Assembly (NCBI GenBank): GCA_963575745.1
Contig: CAUYUJ010003647.1
Coordinates: 78,999-142,998 of the forward strand
From: Prorocentrum cordatum
Taxonomy: Eukaryota; Sar; Dinophyceae; Prorocentrales; Prorocentraceae
Direction: 5' to 3'
Length of the DNA: 64,000 nucleotides
In this document: piece after piece, positions 1 through 10,657 of the stretch
How positions within the stretch are numbered: position 1 is the stretch's first letter
How the letters are laid out: each line of letters starts with the position of its first letter
Notes under the pieces: model-generated
Databases searched by the model: none
The model's input: the letters and a program-made list of their open reading frames with translations, nothing else
Told to the model about the DNA's origin: nothing
Position numbers and translations under genes: made by a program

Positions 1-1185
1 GCGAGATGAGATTCATTGGGCGAGAATCATTTTCCCTTTTGGCTCTAGAAAAATGCCAGCGCCCTGGCCTTCTCGGGCCCCTGGCGGCCCGCGCCCAAAA
101 GATCCCAGGGCGGCCCCGCAACGGACGTCTCACACTTTGGGTTCCCGCCGAGACCCGGGGGAGCTTGGGGATTGGTTTGGGCGCCGCTTGGGCATATTAG
201 GCCCTCTTGGGGAATCCTTGGAGGGGGGGGGGGGCTGATGGCGGCCTCTGGCCTCCGGAATCCTGTCAGGGCGGAGGCCTCGACGTAGCGTCGGGGGCGC
301 GCCAGCTCGGGACTCGCGCCCTGCCCCGCGCGGGACTCGAGCTTCGACCCGACCCGACCTCCTGCACATTCGGACCTGGCCGCCAGGAAGGACCAACCGC
401 CTGGTGCGGGCCCTCCTGGGAAGCCGTGGGCCCTCGCACTTAAGGGTGCGTGGGGGGGTCGGGCGAGGGGGAGTGGCCATGTGGCCATATAAGAAGGCAG
501 GGTGCTTCTCAGAAACGATCAGAGGTTTCTAGGAATCGACCGTAGCCCACATCTTCTAAAAACGCCCCCCCCCCCCCCCCCCCCCTCTCACCGTCCCCCT
601 GTGCGCGCTGCCAAGCTCCTGTTGGGATCCCTGGGCCCTCGCGTTTCCACAACTCGCCCGTCGGGCCCGCGAGCACTCCACCGCCACAGCACATCCACGT
701 GCGCCGCTTCGGGGTCGTGCCCTGGGACACAGGGGAGCCGCGGATGTGGATCCCCCGAGGACGGAGAAGTGCCCGGTAGCCCAGGATTCCTGAGGACTGC
801 AGGAATCCTGGACACCCGTCCTCGCGGCGCAGGCGCACACAGCACTCGCACACACAACCGCACGCGAGCGCGACGTCGGCAGCGACGCCAGAGGCAGCCC
901 GCGGGGGGGGGGGGGGGGGGGGCATTTTGTGAGCTCGCCGGGCTGAAAAGCAAAAAGGAAAGCACGCGGAGAGGGCACCGTGAACGCAGGTCGCAGGACC
1001 CCCCCCCCAGGAGGGGTCCCTTGGCGGAGAGGCGTTCCAGGACACACTTCCAGGGCCCGCGCGGGGGACTCGAGACGGTCGCCGACGGGCCCCTAGAAAT
1101 GTTCTGAGCGGCCCCCGAGACGCCACAAGAAGGCCCCCCACGAACGCACAGAAAAACAGCACCTACAGCATTACAATAGCCTTCT
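1..1185. other. GC-rich intergenic DNA with long C and G homopolymers
   Basis: No gene is supported here. The stretch contains a run of about 25 C near 565-589 and a run of about 20 G near 903-922, with short G runs elsewhere. Open frames exist on both strands only because stop codons are rare in GC-rich DNA. None of the translations shows a recognisable domain. Confidence 0.6.
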
Positions 1186-1188
1186 TGT

Positions 1189-1282
1189 GTTTTTGCTTGC
1201 GCGTGTGTGAGAGTGTGTGTGTGTGTGTGTGCGTGTGTGTGTGTGTGTGCTGTGTGTTGTGTGCGTTGTGTATGTGTGTGCG

Positions 1283-1315
<33 letters not shown>

Positions 1316-1524
1316 TGTGTGTGTGTGCGTGTGCGTGTGCGTGTGTGCGTGTGTGAATGCGTGTGTGTGTGTGGGTGTGTGCGTGCGCGCCCGCGTGTGT
1401 NNNNNNNNNNNNNNNNNNNNNNNNNNNNNNNNNNNNNNNNNNNNNNNNNNNNNNNNNNNNNNNNNNNNNNNNNNNNNNNNNNNNNNNNNNNNNNNNNNNN
1501 GCGTGCGTGCGTGCGTGCGTGCGC

Positions 1525-1559
<35 letters not shown>

Positions 1560-1783
1560 TGTGTGTTTGTGTGTGTGTGTGTGCGTGTGCGTGCGTGCGT
1601 GCGTGCGTCCGTGCGTGCGTGCGTGCGTGCGTATATGCGTGCGTAAGTATATGCGTGCGTGCGTGCGTGCGCGCGTGCGTGCGTGCGTGCGTGCGTGCGT
1701 CCGTGCGTGCGCGCGTGCGTGTGTATATGCGTGCGTGTGTATATGCGTGCGTGCGTGCGTGCTTGTGTGTGTGTGTGTGTGTG
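1189..1783. repeat. GT/GCGT microsatellite containing an assembly gap
   Basis: The + strand is alternating GT, GTGC and GCGC dinucleotides for nearly 600 bases. Purine-pyrimidine alternation of this kind can adopt Z-DNA. The tract is interrupted by exactly 100 N at 1401-1500, so its true length is unknown. The long Cys/Val and His/Thr translations on either strand are repeat artefacts. Confidence 0.95.
1401..1500. other. 100-N assembly gap
   Basis: A run of exactly 100 N inside the GT microsatellite. A fixed size of 100 is the usual placeholder for a gap of unknown length, so distances across it should not be trusted. Confidence 0.99.
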
Positions 1784-1789
1784 TTGAGG

Positions 1790-2880
1790 GTCTCTTGCGA
1801 TCCTCTTGGGGCCCCCATTGAAGGCCCTTGGCGCGGCGTCGGGGCCCCCCCGGGGCCCCTTGGGCCACTGGGGGGCCCCAAAGTGGGCCTCGGGGCCCAA
1901 GAAGAACACTGCAGGAGGGCACCACGTTGCTCTTTGAAAGGGAGGCCTGGGAGAGGCGTTTCAGGGTACGCAGCTGGACCGACGGCGTCAACGACGGCAC
2001 CGATAATCTGTTTAACTATTCACATTCTGGATCCCCTCCTCGGTAACGCAACCGAAGACAGTGTAAGATCGATCGGACCTTCCACTCAGACAGGCACGGG
2101 CTGTTTTCGATAAGAGTGAGGGTCGCCCTCCTACAATCTACCCCTATGCCCCTCTAAAACTCTACCGACTCCTTCACTTGGTCCTCCTTCGTCATCCTGC
2201 CTTGTTCCTCCTTCAGCTTCTGCTATCTTTATTACTGCTGCTCCTCATCATCATAACTCTGCTCGTCCACTTGATCGCCCTCCTGCTGATCCTCCTGCTC
2301 ATCCTCTTCCTTCTCCCCCTGCGGATCACGCACGTTTCTCTTCATCCCTCTCCTCGTCGATCGCGCAGTCCGCCTATGCTGGGCAGGAAAGTCGAGGCAG
2401 GCAGAGTCACATGTTCACTTGTCGACCCAGTCGTTCCTCTTTTCGTTGTTCTTGTCATCGGATTTATCATTCTCCTCTTCCTCGGAACAGTTTTCATTAT
2501 CATTACTGGTCGTCATCTCTTCTTTCTTGCTGCCGTTGCCGTTCCTGCAGCCGCTGATGCTGCTGATCGGCCTCTGTCATGTGTCCCTTTCCTCGCCTGT
2601 TTTCCTTGCTTCCCCTCCCTGTCATCCCGATCATCCTCATCCCTCTTCCACCTCCCCGCCCATTCCATTCCGTGTCCTCATGGTGGCCGGAGCTAACATT
2701 GGGGCGAATGTCGCCATAGAGATAAGGTGCCTTTGCCTGAATCTGCTGGCGAACAGGCGCCCCAGGTTCGTAAAGTTAGGAATCTGGGTCGCCGTGAGCG
2801 CAAGGGCCAGGGCCCAGGGCCGAGTGTCCTGGGCCTGGGGCCCGGGGGCCTGGGGCCCGGGCTCGGTCTAGGGCCCAGGC
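1790..2880. other. Intergenic DNA, pyrimidine-rich between about 2180 and 2660
   Basis: From 2180 to 2660 the + strand is rich in CTC, CTT and CCT, giving Leu/Ser/Pro-rich translations. The block at 2800-2880 repeats the motif GGGCCCAGG/GGCCTGGGGCCC several times. No domain is visible in any frame. Confidence 0.5.
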
Positions 2881-2888
2881 ACGACTAT

Positions 2889-2985
2889 TCTTCCATAGAG
2901 GGAGAAGGAGGAGGAGGAGGAGCAGGAGGAGGAGGAGGAGCAGGAGCAGGAGCAGGAGTAGGAGGAGGAGGAGGAAAAGGATGAG
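2889..2985. repeat. GGA/GCA polypurine tract
   Basis: Almost pure purine on the + strand, made of GGA, GAG and GCA triplets. It is followed by an AT-rich stretch of AAT/AAG triplets to about 3400 in which I see no gene. Confidence 0.9.
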
Positions 2986-3420
2986 GAACAAGAAAAAGAA
3001 ACGGAAGCTGAAGACGAAGAAAAATGATACGAATAATAATAATAAGAATAAGATAACGAAGACGAACACTGTTCATAATAGAAATGATGACAATAACAAT
3101 ACCAACAAATATTACAGCAATACCAATATGAATACATGATACGATAATAGTTATTTTCTCAGAAATAGAAGCGGTCAGGGTGGTACTAATAAAAATAATA
3201 AGACTGGTGCTGCTAATGCTAACACGAATGGTAAGAAAGTGAAGAAGACGCATTATACTTGTAGTATGATTATGCTACTAATACGAAGAATAAAAAGACA
3301 ATTGCACATACAATAGTAATATAACACACGACGACGAAGGTTCATACGATTACGACTAACAGTGCCAGTATTACTCATATTTGTACGAATAACATTGTTA
3401 TGTATGCGAATACTAACAAT

Positions 3421-3636
3421 ATCATAATGATGATGCTGATGTTGATGCTGATGCTGATGATGCTGATGATGCTGATGCTCATGCTGATGCTGATGATTAT
3501 GATGAGGATGCTGATGACGATGATAACGATGATGGTGGTGATGCTGCTGCTGATGGTGATTATGATTATGATGATGATGCTGATGACATGATGATGATGA
3601 TGATGCTGATGCTGATGTTGATGCTGATGCTGATGC

Positions 3637-3728
<92 letters not shown>

Positions 3729-3770
3729 TGGTGGTGGTGGTGGTGGTGGTGGTGGTGGTGGTGGTGGTGG

Positions 3771-3825
<55 letters not shown>

Positions 3826-3862
3826 TGGTGATGTTGATGATGGTGATGATGATGGAAAGAAG
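3421..3862. repeat. GAT/GCT/GGT trinucleotide tract
   Basis: GATGAT and GATGCT triplets run from 3421 to about 3728, a pure GGT block spans about 3727-3771, and GAT resumes to about 3862. Open frames through it encode homopolymers (Met, Asp, His, Ile, Trp, Val) and are not genes. Confidence 0.97.
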
Positions 3863-3879
3863 AACAAGGACAATACTGA

Positions 3880-4020
3880 TACCCACGAACGGGCTGGCGC
3901 AGGACGCCGTGCTGCTGGGCGCGATCGTGAGCGCGCACGCGCGCGGGAGCCGCTGGGCGGACGCCCTGGGCCTCCTTCGACGGGTGCGCGCCGATCCTCT
4001 CCCCGCCCCTCGGAGGGGAG
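3880..4020 (+). pseudogene. PPR-motif-like coding island 1
   Basis: One frame of the + strand reads NGLAQDAVLLGAIVSAHARG followed by SRWADALGLLRRVRAD. This fits the pentatricopeptide pattern typical of dinoflagellates: a start of the type GLxPDxVxYNAxIxAC, a central G-x-W-x-x-AL, then LLxxMRA. The Tyr-Asn of the consensus is replaced by Leu-Gly. The island is only about 140 bp, lies directly between a GAT tract and a CCTCC-rich tract, and has no neighbouring motif in frame. It could be one small exon of a PPR gene with repeat-filled introns, or a pseudogene fragment. PPR proteins bind organellar RNA. That function is known for the family but not shown here. Confidence 0.4.
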
Positions 4021-4064
4021 GCAGGGGAGAAGGTCGGAGGCATGAGAGGGGGGTCAAGCACCCT

Positions 4065-4350
4065 CCGGCCCCCGCATCCCCTCTTTCCACCATCCCTCAG
4101 CCCCCCCCTCTTTCTCTTCCTTCGCCCCCATTTTCCTCCTCCTCCTCCTCCTCCTCCTCCGCGAACACATGCATCCTGTGTTCTTGGTCCTTTCTCCCCC
4201 TCTTTCTCCTCCTCCACCTCCTCTTCCTCTTCCTTTTCCTCATACTCCTCCTCCTCTTCCTCCTCCCCCCCTCTCTTCCCCCCCTTCTGTTCCGACCCCT
4301 CCTCCCGCTGCCGCTGCTTTTGCTCCCTCTCCTGCTGATCCTCTTCCCCA
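4065..4350. repeat. CCT/CTC pyrimidine-rich tract
   Basis: The + strand is dominated by TCC, CTC and CCC triplets, the complement of the GGA tracts seen elsewhere in the window. No gene is visible. Confidence 0.85.
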
Positions 4351-4526
4351 TCATCCTGTGACCTGGCGCTCGCTGGCGAGGAGAACGTCCACCCGGCAGC
4401 CCTGGGACCCCCCGTGTGTCGCCACGGCCAGGCACGGCTCGACAAACGAGCAAGGACGGCACCATGAGGGGAGGGAGGCGGCACGATGGAGAGGCTAGGG
4501 AGAGAGAGAGAGAGAAACAAACAAAA

Positions 4527-5838
4527 TTATCCTGGCGAAGGACCCAACCATATGCAATTGTGAATACTGCAATTGTGAATAGCTTCTCGGTGGAGCCCCC
4601 TACGGGGCCACGAAACGTACGAGGGGTGTGCCGAAATGGGTGTGCGGGACGCATGCGGGCACACCCACGCATGCGGGCACACCCACTGGGGCCTTCGGTG
4701 GAGCTCCCTATGGGGCCACGAAACGTGTGAGGGGTGTGCCGAAATGGGTGTGGACGCATGCGGGGCCACTGGGCCTTGTGGGGCCACGAAACGTGTGAGG
4801 GGTGTGCCGAAATGGGTGTGGCTGACGCATGCGGGCGCGGGCACTGGGGCCTTCGGCGGAGCTCCCTATGGAGCCACGAAACGTGTGAGGGGTGTGCCGA
4901 AATGGGTGTGGGTGACGCATGCGGGCGCGGGCACTGGGGCCTTCGGTGGAGCTCCCTATGGAGCCACGAAACGTGTGAGGGGTGTGCCGAAATGGGTGTG
5001 GGTGACGCATGCGGGCGCGGGCACTGGGGCCTTCGGTGGAGCTCCCTATGGGGCCACGAAACGTGTGAGGGGTGTGCCGAAATGGGTGTGGGTGACGCAT
5101 GTGGGCGCGGGCACTGGGGCCTTCTGTGGAGCTCCCTATGGCCTATGGAGCCACGAAACGTGTGAGAGGTGTGCCGAAATGGGGGTGTGCCGAAATGGGT
5201 GTGGGTGACGCATGCGGGCGCGGGCACTGGGGCCTTCGGTGGAGCTCCCTATGGAGCCACGAAACGTGTGAGGGGTGTGCCGAAATGGGTGTGGGTGACG
5301 CATGCGGGCGCGGGCACTGGGGCCTTCGGTGGAGCTCCCTATGGAGCCACGAAACGTGTGAGGGGTGTGCCGAAATGGGTGTGGGTGACGCATGCGGGCG
5401 CGGGCACTGGGGCCTTCGGTGGAGCTCCCTATGGAGCCACGAAACGTGTGAGGGGTGTGCCGAAATGGGTGTGGGTGACGCATGCGGGCGCGGGCACTGG
5501 GGCCTTCGGTGGAGCTCCCTATGGAGCCACGAAACGTGTGAGGGGTGTGCCGAAATGGGTGTGGGTGTGTGCGGGCGCGGGCACTGGGGCCTTCGGTGGA
5601 GCTCCCTATGGAGCCACGAAACGTGTGAGGGGTGTGCCGAATTGGGTGTGGGTGACGCATGCGGGCGCGGGCACTGGGGCCTTCGGTGGAGCTCCCTATG
5701 GGGCCACGAAGCGGTGTACTGGGTGGGTGAAGAGGAGAGGAGGAGAGGAGAGGAGGAGAGGAGAGGAGAGAAGAGGAGAGGAGAGGAGAGGAGAGGAATG
5801 ATGATGATGATAATGATGATGATAATGATGATGATGAC

Positions 5839-5906
<68 letters not shown>

Positions 5907-6017
5907 CGATGAGGATGATAGGAGGGGACAGGAGGCGGAGGAGGAGAGGAGGAAGGAGACGCGGGGCACCGTCTCTTCAAAACGAGGACCCAACACCACA
6001 GGATGGTTGGGAAAAAA
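4527..6017 (+). mobile_element. Modular repeat element L90, copy 1
   Basis: Order of parts: a leader at 4527-4590 beginning TTATCCTGGCGAAGGACCC; an array of about 13 units of 90 bp at 4590-5720; a GAGGA purine tract at 5728-5797 with a GAT tract at 5798-5920; and a tail at 5960-6017 (CACCGTCTCTTCAAAACGAG through GGTTGGGAAAA). The same four parts in the same order occur at 20967-21728, 36155-36706 and 59561-62151, which fixes the ends. No target-site duplication is evident and no protein is recognisable. Mobility is inferred from the repeated, defined ends in both orientations. Confidence 0.75.
4590..5720 (+). repeat. 90-bp tandem array of L90 copy 1
   Basis: Each unit carries GCCACGAAACGTGTGAGG, then GCCGAAATGGGTGTGG, then ACGCATGCGGGC, and finally GGCCTTCGGTGGAGCTCC. 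The start-to-start distance is exactly 90 bp in the central units (for example 5241, 5331, 5421). Because 90 is a multiple of three, several frames stay open and give a 30-residue repeat on either strand. That openness is a by-product of the period. The outer units vary in length. Confidence 0.95.
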
Positions 6018-6065
6018 GGAAGCAAAAACAGGGGAGCGAAGCATGACATAAACATAACAACTAAG

Positions 6066-6140
6066 ATGTCCGCGCGGATTTCTCGGATCCGCGCTGGACC
6101 CCCTTCCCTGGCGTGCGGAGCGCGCCTGGGGCGGCGCCGT
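6066..6140 (+). repeat. Single arm of a GC-rich foldback repeat
   Basis: The stretch with CCGCGCGGATTTCTCGGATC followed by CTGGACCC and GGAGCGCGCC matches, in reverse complement, the right arm of the inverted repeat at 14275-14430. Only one arm is seen here. Confidence 0.6.
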
Positions 6141-6525
6141 GTGTGGCGGTCTGGCGGCTATGTTGTCGCCGTCGCGTGTCCGTCTCCGCCTCGTCGCCGC
6201 CCGTCGTCTGGGTCTGTGCGGCGGTCTGGCGGCTGTGTCGCCGTCACCGCCTCGTCGCCGCCCGTCGTCCGGGCCTGTGTGGCGGTCTGGCGGCTATGTT
6301 GTCATCGTCGCCGCATTTGCGCCGCCCGTCGTCTGGGCCTGTGGAGTGGTCTGGCGGCTATGTTGTCGCCCATTCGCCGCCTCGTCGCCGCCCGTCCCTT
6401 GGGCCTGTGTGGCGGTCTGGCGGCTATGTTGTCGCCGTCGCCGCCTCGTCGCCGCCCGTCGTCAGGGCCCGGGTGGCGGTCTGGCGGCTATGTTGCGATC
6501 GTTGCCGCCCCGTCGCCGCCACATA
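6137..6525 (+). repeat. ~64-bp minisatellite, six copies
   Basis: The phrase GCGGTCTGGCGGCTATGTTG recurs at 6146, 6221, 6282, 6346, 6412 and 6476, with CCGTCGTC and GCCGCCTCGTCGCCGCC between copies. Spacing varies from 61 to 75 bp. Confidence 0.9.
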
Positions 6526-6740
6526 GGTTGCACCATAAAGACTGCACAACATCTATTGTGCAACTTGTATGGCACCATATATGCCATCGTGTGCCCGACG
6601 TCAGTGGCCATTTGTGCTCAATCGCTCGGCCGCTTCATAATATATAACAGTTGGATGCTGAAGCTGGCCCTTGGGCCTGCGCCCTCGACGCTGCGCCTCG
6701 GCGGACACGAGAACAGTGTCTTCCTTGGCGCCTGCCATGC

Positions 6741-7200
6741 CAATGCGCAGGAGTAAGGTTGATGGGGCCGAAGCGGAGGACTTGCGGAGGAAGGGCGAGA
6801 GCGAGTGGCAGCGCTCCATACGACTCTTCGGGACGGGAGCCAGGCCGCTAGGCGAACAGGGCCCCTCTCGCCGGAGTCGGAGCGAGGCGACGAAGAATGG
6901 CAGGAGGTCCGCGACGGGCACGCAGCAGCAGAGACCACGATCGCGGGGCAACGGACACCGTTTTTCAGAGAGGCCGACTTCACGGCCTCGCGACCAATTT
7001 TGCCAAATGCTATTGCTGCGAGGACGGGTACGGCTACATCTCCTACTTCGTTCATGCCTACGGAAACCGTGAGACGCCAGTCTTCCAGAACACCAGGTCG
7101 ATCGTCGCACGCGAGCACGTCGCTAAGGTCATGGACGGCGAGGTCCCGCGGACGCTCGCTATCATAATCCCGGACCCCTCGCCCCCGCGCCGCCACGCGC
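6741..7200 (+). other. Possible degraded coding segment, unrecognised
   Basis: Two overlapping + frames look more protein-like than the surrounding DNA. One at 6741-7070 is Arg/Ser-rich. Another near 6985-7180 contains NFAKCYCCEDGYGYISYFVH. The frames are different and neither has a recognisable domain, so a frameshifted old coding segment is possible. The longer open frame that continues to 7802 is GC-rich and looks random. Nothing else supports a gene between 6660 and 8100. Confidence 0.2.
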
Positions 7201-8099
7201 GCCCCAGGTGCCACGGGGGCAACCAGCACGGGGACGCGGAGTCTTGGCTCAGGCCAGGTGCCTCCGGCCTGAAGACTGGGCGGCTCAGGCTGAGAAGCAA
7301 GCAGCTGAGGGGGTCGCCGACGCAGCAGACCAAGACTATCGAAGCCGCCATGGAAGCGGAGCCCGCGAATCGCAAGGATCGGCCAGCGGCGGCGCGGGCG
7401 TGGGCCGCGCGGGATCGCAGGCCCCGCCGACCACCGGGCGGCGAGTCTGACATCGGGCCGCCCCTTGCAACGACGGCGAGGCGAAGGCGATTGCAGGCGG
7501 CGGCGGGGCTGCACGCGACCTGTCGGGGCGGAGCCGACGCGCGGGCGAGGGCGGCCCGCCACGCGGCCCTGGGTGCGCCCATAGCAAAGGGCCGCCACCT
7601 CAGTCGGGCCCTCCGTTACCGCGGCCCCGTTCAGCCCATGCCCAGGGGGGGCGCCCGCGGCGCTCGAGGCGCAGGCGCGAAGAGACGCAGGCGATGGCGG
7701 GCGGGGGTGGGGAACGGGCGACCTCCCCGTCCAACGGCGAGGAGGACGGAGGAACACCCGAGGTGGCAGATGGGACGCGCAGTGCCCGCGGACGCCGCCT
7801 GAAGGGAGGGACCGGCGGTCCCACGCTGCGCGGCCAGGGCCGCACGCTTGGCACCCGGGGCAGCGCGCAAAGGAAACAGGGCCGCCAACCAAGGTGCTGG
7901 ACCGACACGGCGGCGGGGGCCGCGAGCCCGCGGCGGCACAGCGCGCCCCTTTCGGGGGGGCAGTTCCCAACAGAAGGAGGGGACAAGGGGCCGTTGGCCG
8001 AGAGCCGCGTGGACGGCCGCCCCCCCCCCCGCGCCCGTCGTCCACGTGCGATGGGCGGAGGGCCGGTTTTCTCTGAACAGTGGTATCGAAAACGCGACC

Positions 8100-8228
8100 G
8101 TGAGTTTAGCGAGAGAGAGAGAGAGAGGGAGGGAGGAGGGAGGACAAGGAGGACGAGGAAGGAAAAGGGAGGAAGAGGAAAAATCAGGAAAAGGAGGGGG
8201 AGGATGGAGAAGGAGGGGGAGGGGAGAC
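8100..8228. repeat. GAGA/GGA polypurine tract
   Basis: The + strand is nearly all A and G, starting with a GA dinucleotide run at about 8110-8130 and continuing as GGA/GGAA. Confidence 0.9.
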
Positions 8229-8254
8229 AGCCCTGCCGGGCAGGCGCGGGCTGC

Positions 8255-8335
8255 TGGCGCGCAGATTGGCCTTGTCCTCTGCGGCGCAGCCGCCGGCGCA
8301 TGCTGCGAGGGCGCGTGGCGGCCAGCCGCGCCGCC
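8255..8335 (+). pseudogene. Weak PPR-motif-like island 2
   Basis: One frame reads AQIGLVLCGAAAGACCEGAW then RPA, which resembles the VxxNAAxxAC-x-x-G-x-W-x-x-A core of a dinoflagellate PPR motif. The second helix is not recognisable. As with the other three islands it lies between a polypurine tract and a GTC/GTG tract. The match is weak and could be chance. Confidence 0.22.
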
Positions 8336-8394
8336 GCCCGGCCCCGCCCGCGGCCGGAAGTCGACGACGGCGACGACGGCGCCCGTGCTGGCGG

Positions 8395-8690
8395 CGGCAA
8401 CGGCGGTCGTCGTCCTTGTGGTGGTGGTGGTGGTGGTGGTGGTGGTGGTGGTGGTGGTGGTGGTCGTGGTGATCGTCGTCGTCGTACTCGTCGTTGACGT
8501 CGCCGTCGTCGTCGGCGACGACGGCGACACCGCCGCCGTTTGCGGCGGCGACGACGACGACGACTGCGATGCCGATTCCATCGTCGTCGTCGTCGCGGCG
8601 GCGACAACGGCGGCCGCAACGACGGCAGCGGCGGGCATCGTCGTCGTCGTCATCGTCGTCGTCGTTATTGCTGTTGTCGTCCGCCACGCC
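8395..8690. repeat. GTG/GTC/GCG trinucleotide tract
   Basis: GGT triplets at 8418-8465 are followed by GTC/GAC/GGC triplets to about 8690. The translations are Val/Thr/Arg homopolymer-like on both strands. Confidence 0.93.
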
Positions 8691-8794
8691 ACAAGTTCCA
8701 CATCAGGAGCATTGAGAGGGGGAGGAACAACAAATTATCCCAGTGCGACCCTACCTAGGAGTTGGAGCCCCTAGGAAAGCAGCATTAGTAGTAA

Positions 8795-9175
8795 CAGTAA
8801 ATCTAAGCTAAAGCTAAGCTGAAGCTAAGCTAAAGCTAAGCTAAAGCTAAGCTAAAGCTAAGCTGAAGCTAAGCTGAAGCTAAGCTGAAGGTAAGCTGAA
8901 GGTAAGCTAAAGCTAAGCTAAAGCTAAGCTAAATCTAAGCTAAAGCTAATTAAGCTAAAGCTAAGCTAAAGCTAAGGTAAAGCTAAGCTAAAGCTAAGCT
9001 AAAGCTAAGCTGAAGCTAAGCTGAAGCTAAGATAAAGCTAAGCTAAAGCTAAGCTGAAGCTAAGCTAAAGCTAAGCTAAAGCTAAAGCTAAGCCAAAAAG
9101 CTAAGCTAAAACTAAGCTAAAGCTAAGCTACAGTTAAGCTAAAGCTAAGCTAAAGCTAAAGCTAAAGCTAAAGCT
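8795..9175. repeat. 11-bp satellite (TAAGCTAAAGC)
   Basis: More than 30 tandem copies of TAAGCTAAAGC with the single-base variants TAAGCTGAAGC and TAAGGTAAAGC. The unit contains AGCT, so the strand has frequent 4-bp palindromes. No open frame of note and no similarity to the TTTAGGG telomere repeat. Confidence 0.95.
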
Positions 9176-9177
9176 CC

Positions 9178-9240
9178 CAGGGGACTGGGGGAACCGCGGG
9201 GCGGGGACTGGGGGAACCGCCCGGGGCGCTTTGCACTGCC
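9178..9240. repeat. Tandem duplication of GGGGACTGGGGGAACCGC
   Basis: An 18-bp phrase appears twice, separated by GGGGC, directly after the 11-bp satellite. Confidence 0.8.
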
Positions 9241-9329
9241 CGGCCCTTTAAGCTAAGAGAGTAAGAACCCTCTAGGCAGAGCCTAGGTAGGGAACAACCA
9301 CAAGAAAACATCGGGAATGACTCGTTCGA

Positions 9330-10110
9330 GAATTTTAGGCCTTGTTCAATGCTTCGCAAACCTTCGCCATCTTCTGCATGGCAACGAGCGCCATCCAGCA
9401 GACAGCCACCTGGAGCTCCGTTCTGCGCGCGGGGGACGCGTGATCCGAGAAGGCGCAGTGGGGGCACAGGCCAAGAAACACCCTGCTTGCCTCCAGGGCG
9501 CCCTGGGATTTTTGGGTTCCGATGGTTTTGCGACGAAGAGCGCGACGTCCCACGCCAAACGTCCATGGACGCCCTGGGGTCTCAGGGTTGGGTTTCTTGT
9601 GGAAGGTTTTATGTGGTCGGGCCTCCACTGTAATTCAATCCGTCTTCACCGTATCAGCGGGCTGGCGTGACCGCCAATCTGGTGGAATGTGGCACGTGGA
9701 ATGAAGCTCATGGCGAAAGACGTCCAGGGAGCAACACTCGGCCACGTACTGACGCACGCTAGGATAAGCTCCCCCGCGGCAAGGACAGGTCGCTGTTAGC
9801 TCCGGCCTGCTGGTGTTCCATCGTCGCGGCGGGCTGCGGGTCGCACCACAGCAAAACATCTTCAGGTGGATCTCTTCTTCCTGCGTCAGGGCGTCCCAAA
9901 AAACGGAACAAGCTTTGGCCGAGGAGGCCTCGAGGTCGATCTGGCCAATCCCTCTCCAACGTCGTTGCGCTCAGTGCTGGTACGGGCCAAGGCTCTCGCT
10001 GGGCATGCCTGGCGGTTCAGGTGCAGCACCATCTTCTCGCCGTTCCAAAACATGTGCCTTTGTCCACGCAACCGTCGTACAAGTGCATTCGGCGTGTCAG
10101 CGGGACATAG
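9330..10110 (-). pseudogene. Degenerate LINE C-terminal fragment
   Basis: Read on the minus strand, separate short frames carry phrases in an order seen at the end of dinoflagellate non-LTR retrotransposon proteins. First is a Cys-rich knuckle-like segment (TATCPCRGGAYPSVRQYVAE then CC). Next comes CHIPPDW. Last is a segment near 9635-9340 ending ELQVAVCWMALVAMQKMAKV. Stops and frameshifts separate them, so the gene is dead. The reverse transcriptase itself is not visible. The family assignment rests on remembered pattern and spacing only. Confidence 0.4.
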
Positions 10111-10122
10111 GAACTGTCGTCC

Positions 10123-10138
10123 GCCATTTTGGCTCGAG
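10123..10138 (+). other. Relict dinoflagellate spliced-leader sequence
   Basis: GCCATTTTGGCTCGAG matches the last 16 bases of the conserved dinoflagellate spliced leader (GCCATTTTGGCTCAAG) at 15 positions. The bases before it (TCGTC) can be aligned to the leader's CCGTA only with an indel. It lies 97 bp upstream of the first ATG of the LINE ORF1-like region at 10235, on the same strand. This is where a trans-spliced leader would sit in a reverse-transcribed mRNA. By base-composition-free estimate, a 15/16 match is expected about 0.0015 times in 128 kb of both strands. Confidence 0.55.
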
Positions 10139-10234
10139 CGGCTTCCTTAAACGACGTCTCCGATTCTCTCCCGACCGCACACTAGTCACGTCCGTATCAC
10201 CCGACACATTCAGTATTATCAAGTTCTCTCGCCA

Positions 10235-10657
10235 ATGAACGTTGCTGCTCCTCCAGGTCCAGACGCCCCAATGTTGGATCTAGACGACGAGGGCCCTGAT
10301 GTAAACTCTGCCAATTTCAGAAAGGTCGCCTTCAGTGGAGCTGCAGCAGCCGCTGCTGTTCCAGGGACGCCGCCACCTCATTCGGGGTACCCAGACCCGT
10401 GGGCAGGCTACAAGGGCCCCATGGTAATACCTACTGGAGCCTCCCGCGGGCCGACGGAAGTGGACACATTGCAGAAGCCAGCCGACGTTCCCCAAGACCT
10501 CGACCCGATGCAGGTCAAACTCTTCGCGGCCTCCTCAGCCGATCTCCGCAGCGTGCTGGGCCAGACGGTCGCGCCTCTTGAGTGCAATATCGCGACCGTT
10601 AATCAGAAGGTGACCCACGCGAGCGAGGAGGTGGCCACTTTGAATCAGGACGCTTGA
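10235..10657 (+). pseudogene. LINE ORF1-like fragment (coiled-coil)
   Basis: An ATG at 10235 opens 140 codons. The first 100 residues are Pro/Gly/Ala-rich. From about residue 105 the spacing of hydrophobic residues (LGQTVAPLECNIATVNQKVT) suggests a coiled coil that ends at a stop. The same style of sequence continues past the stop in another frame (KARLQSSNHVSNAAERFFGG, about 10663-10722), so the original protein was longer and has a frameshift. Its position ahead of an endonuclease region (11860) fits the ORF1 or N-terminal part of a non-LTR element. The relict spliced leader lies 97 bp upstream. Confidence 0.45.

Noticed and set aside
588-2000. 470-codon minus-strand frame
   Set aside because: It runs through the GT microsatellite and the 100-N gap, so it has no meaning as a gene.
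4636-6046. Open frames of 190-376 codons through the L90 arrays, with a 30-residue repeat (GATKRVRGVPKWVWVTHAGA type)
   Set aside because: The 90-bp period is a multiple of three, so several frames on both strands stay open at once. Different frames are open in the four copies, and there is no start, stop or domain consistency.
6897-7802. 301-codon open frame
   Set aside because: Only the first third looks protein-like. The rest is Arg/Ala/Gly/Pro-rich as expected for random GC-rich DNA, and overlapping frames are equally long. Kept only as a low-confidence segment at 6741-7200.
8795-9175. 11-bp TAAGCTAAAGC satellite as telomeric repeat
   Set aside because: The unit differs from TTTAGGG-type telomere repeats, is internal, and lacks a G-rich strand.
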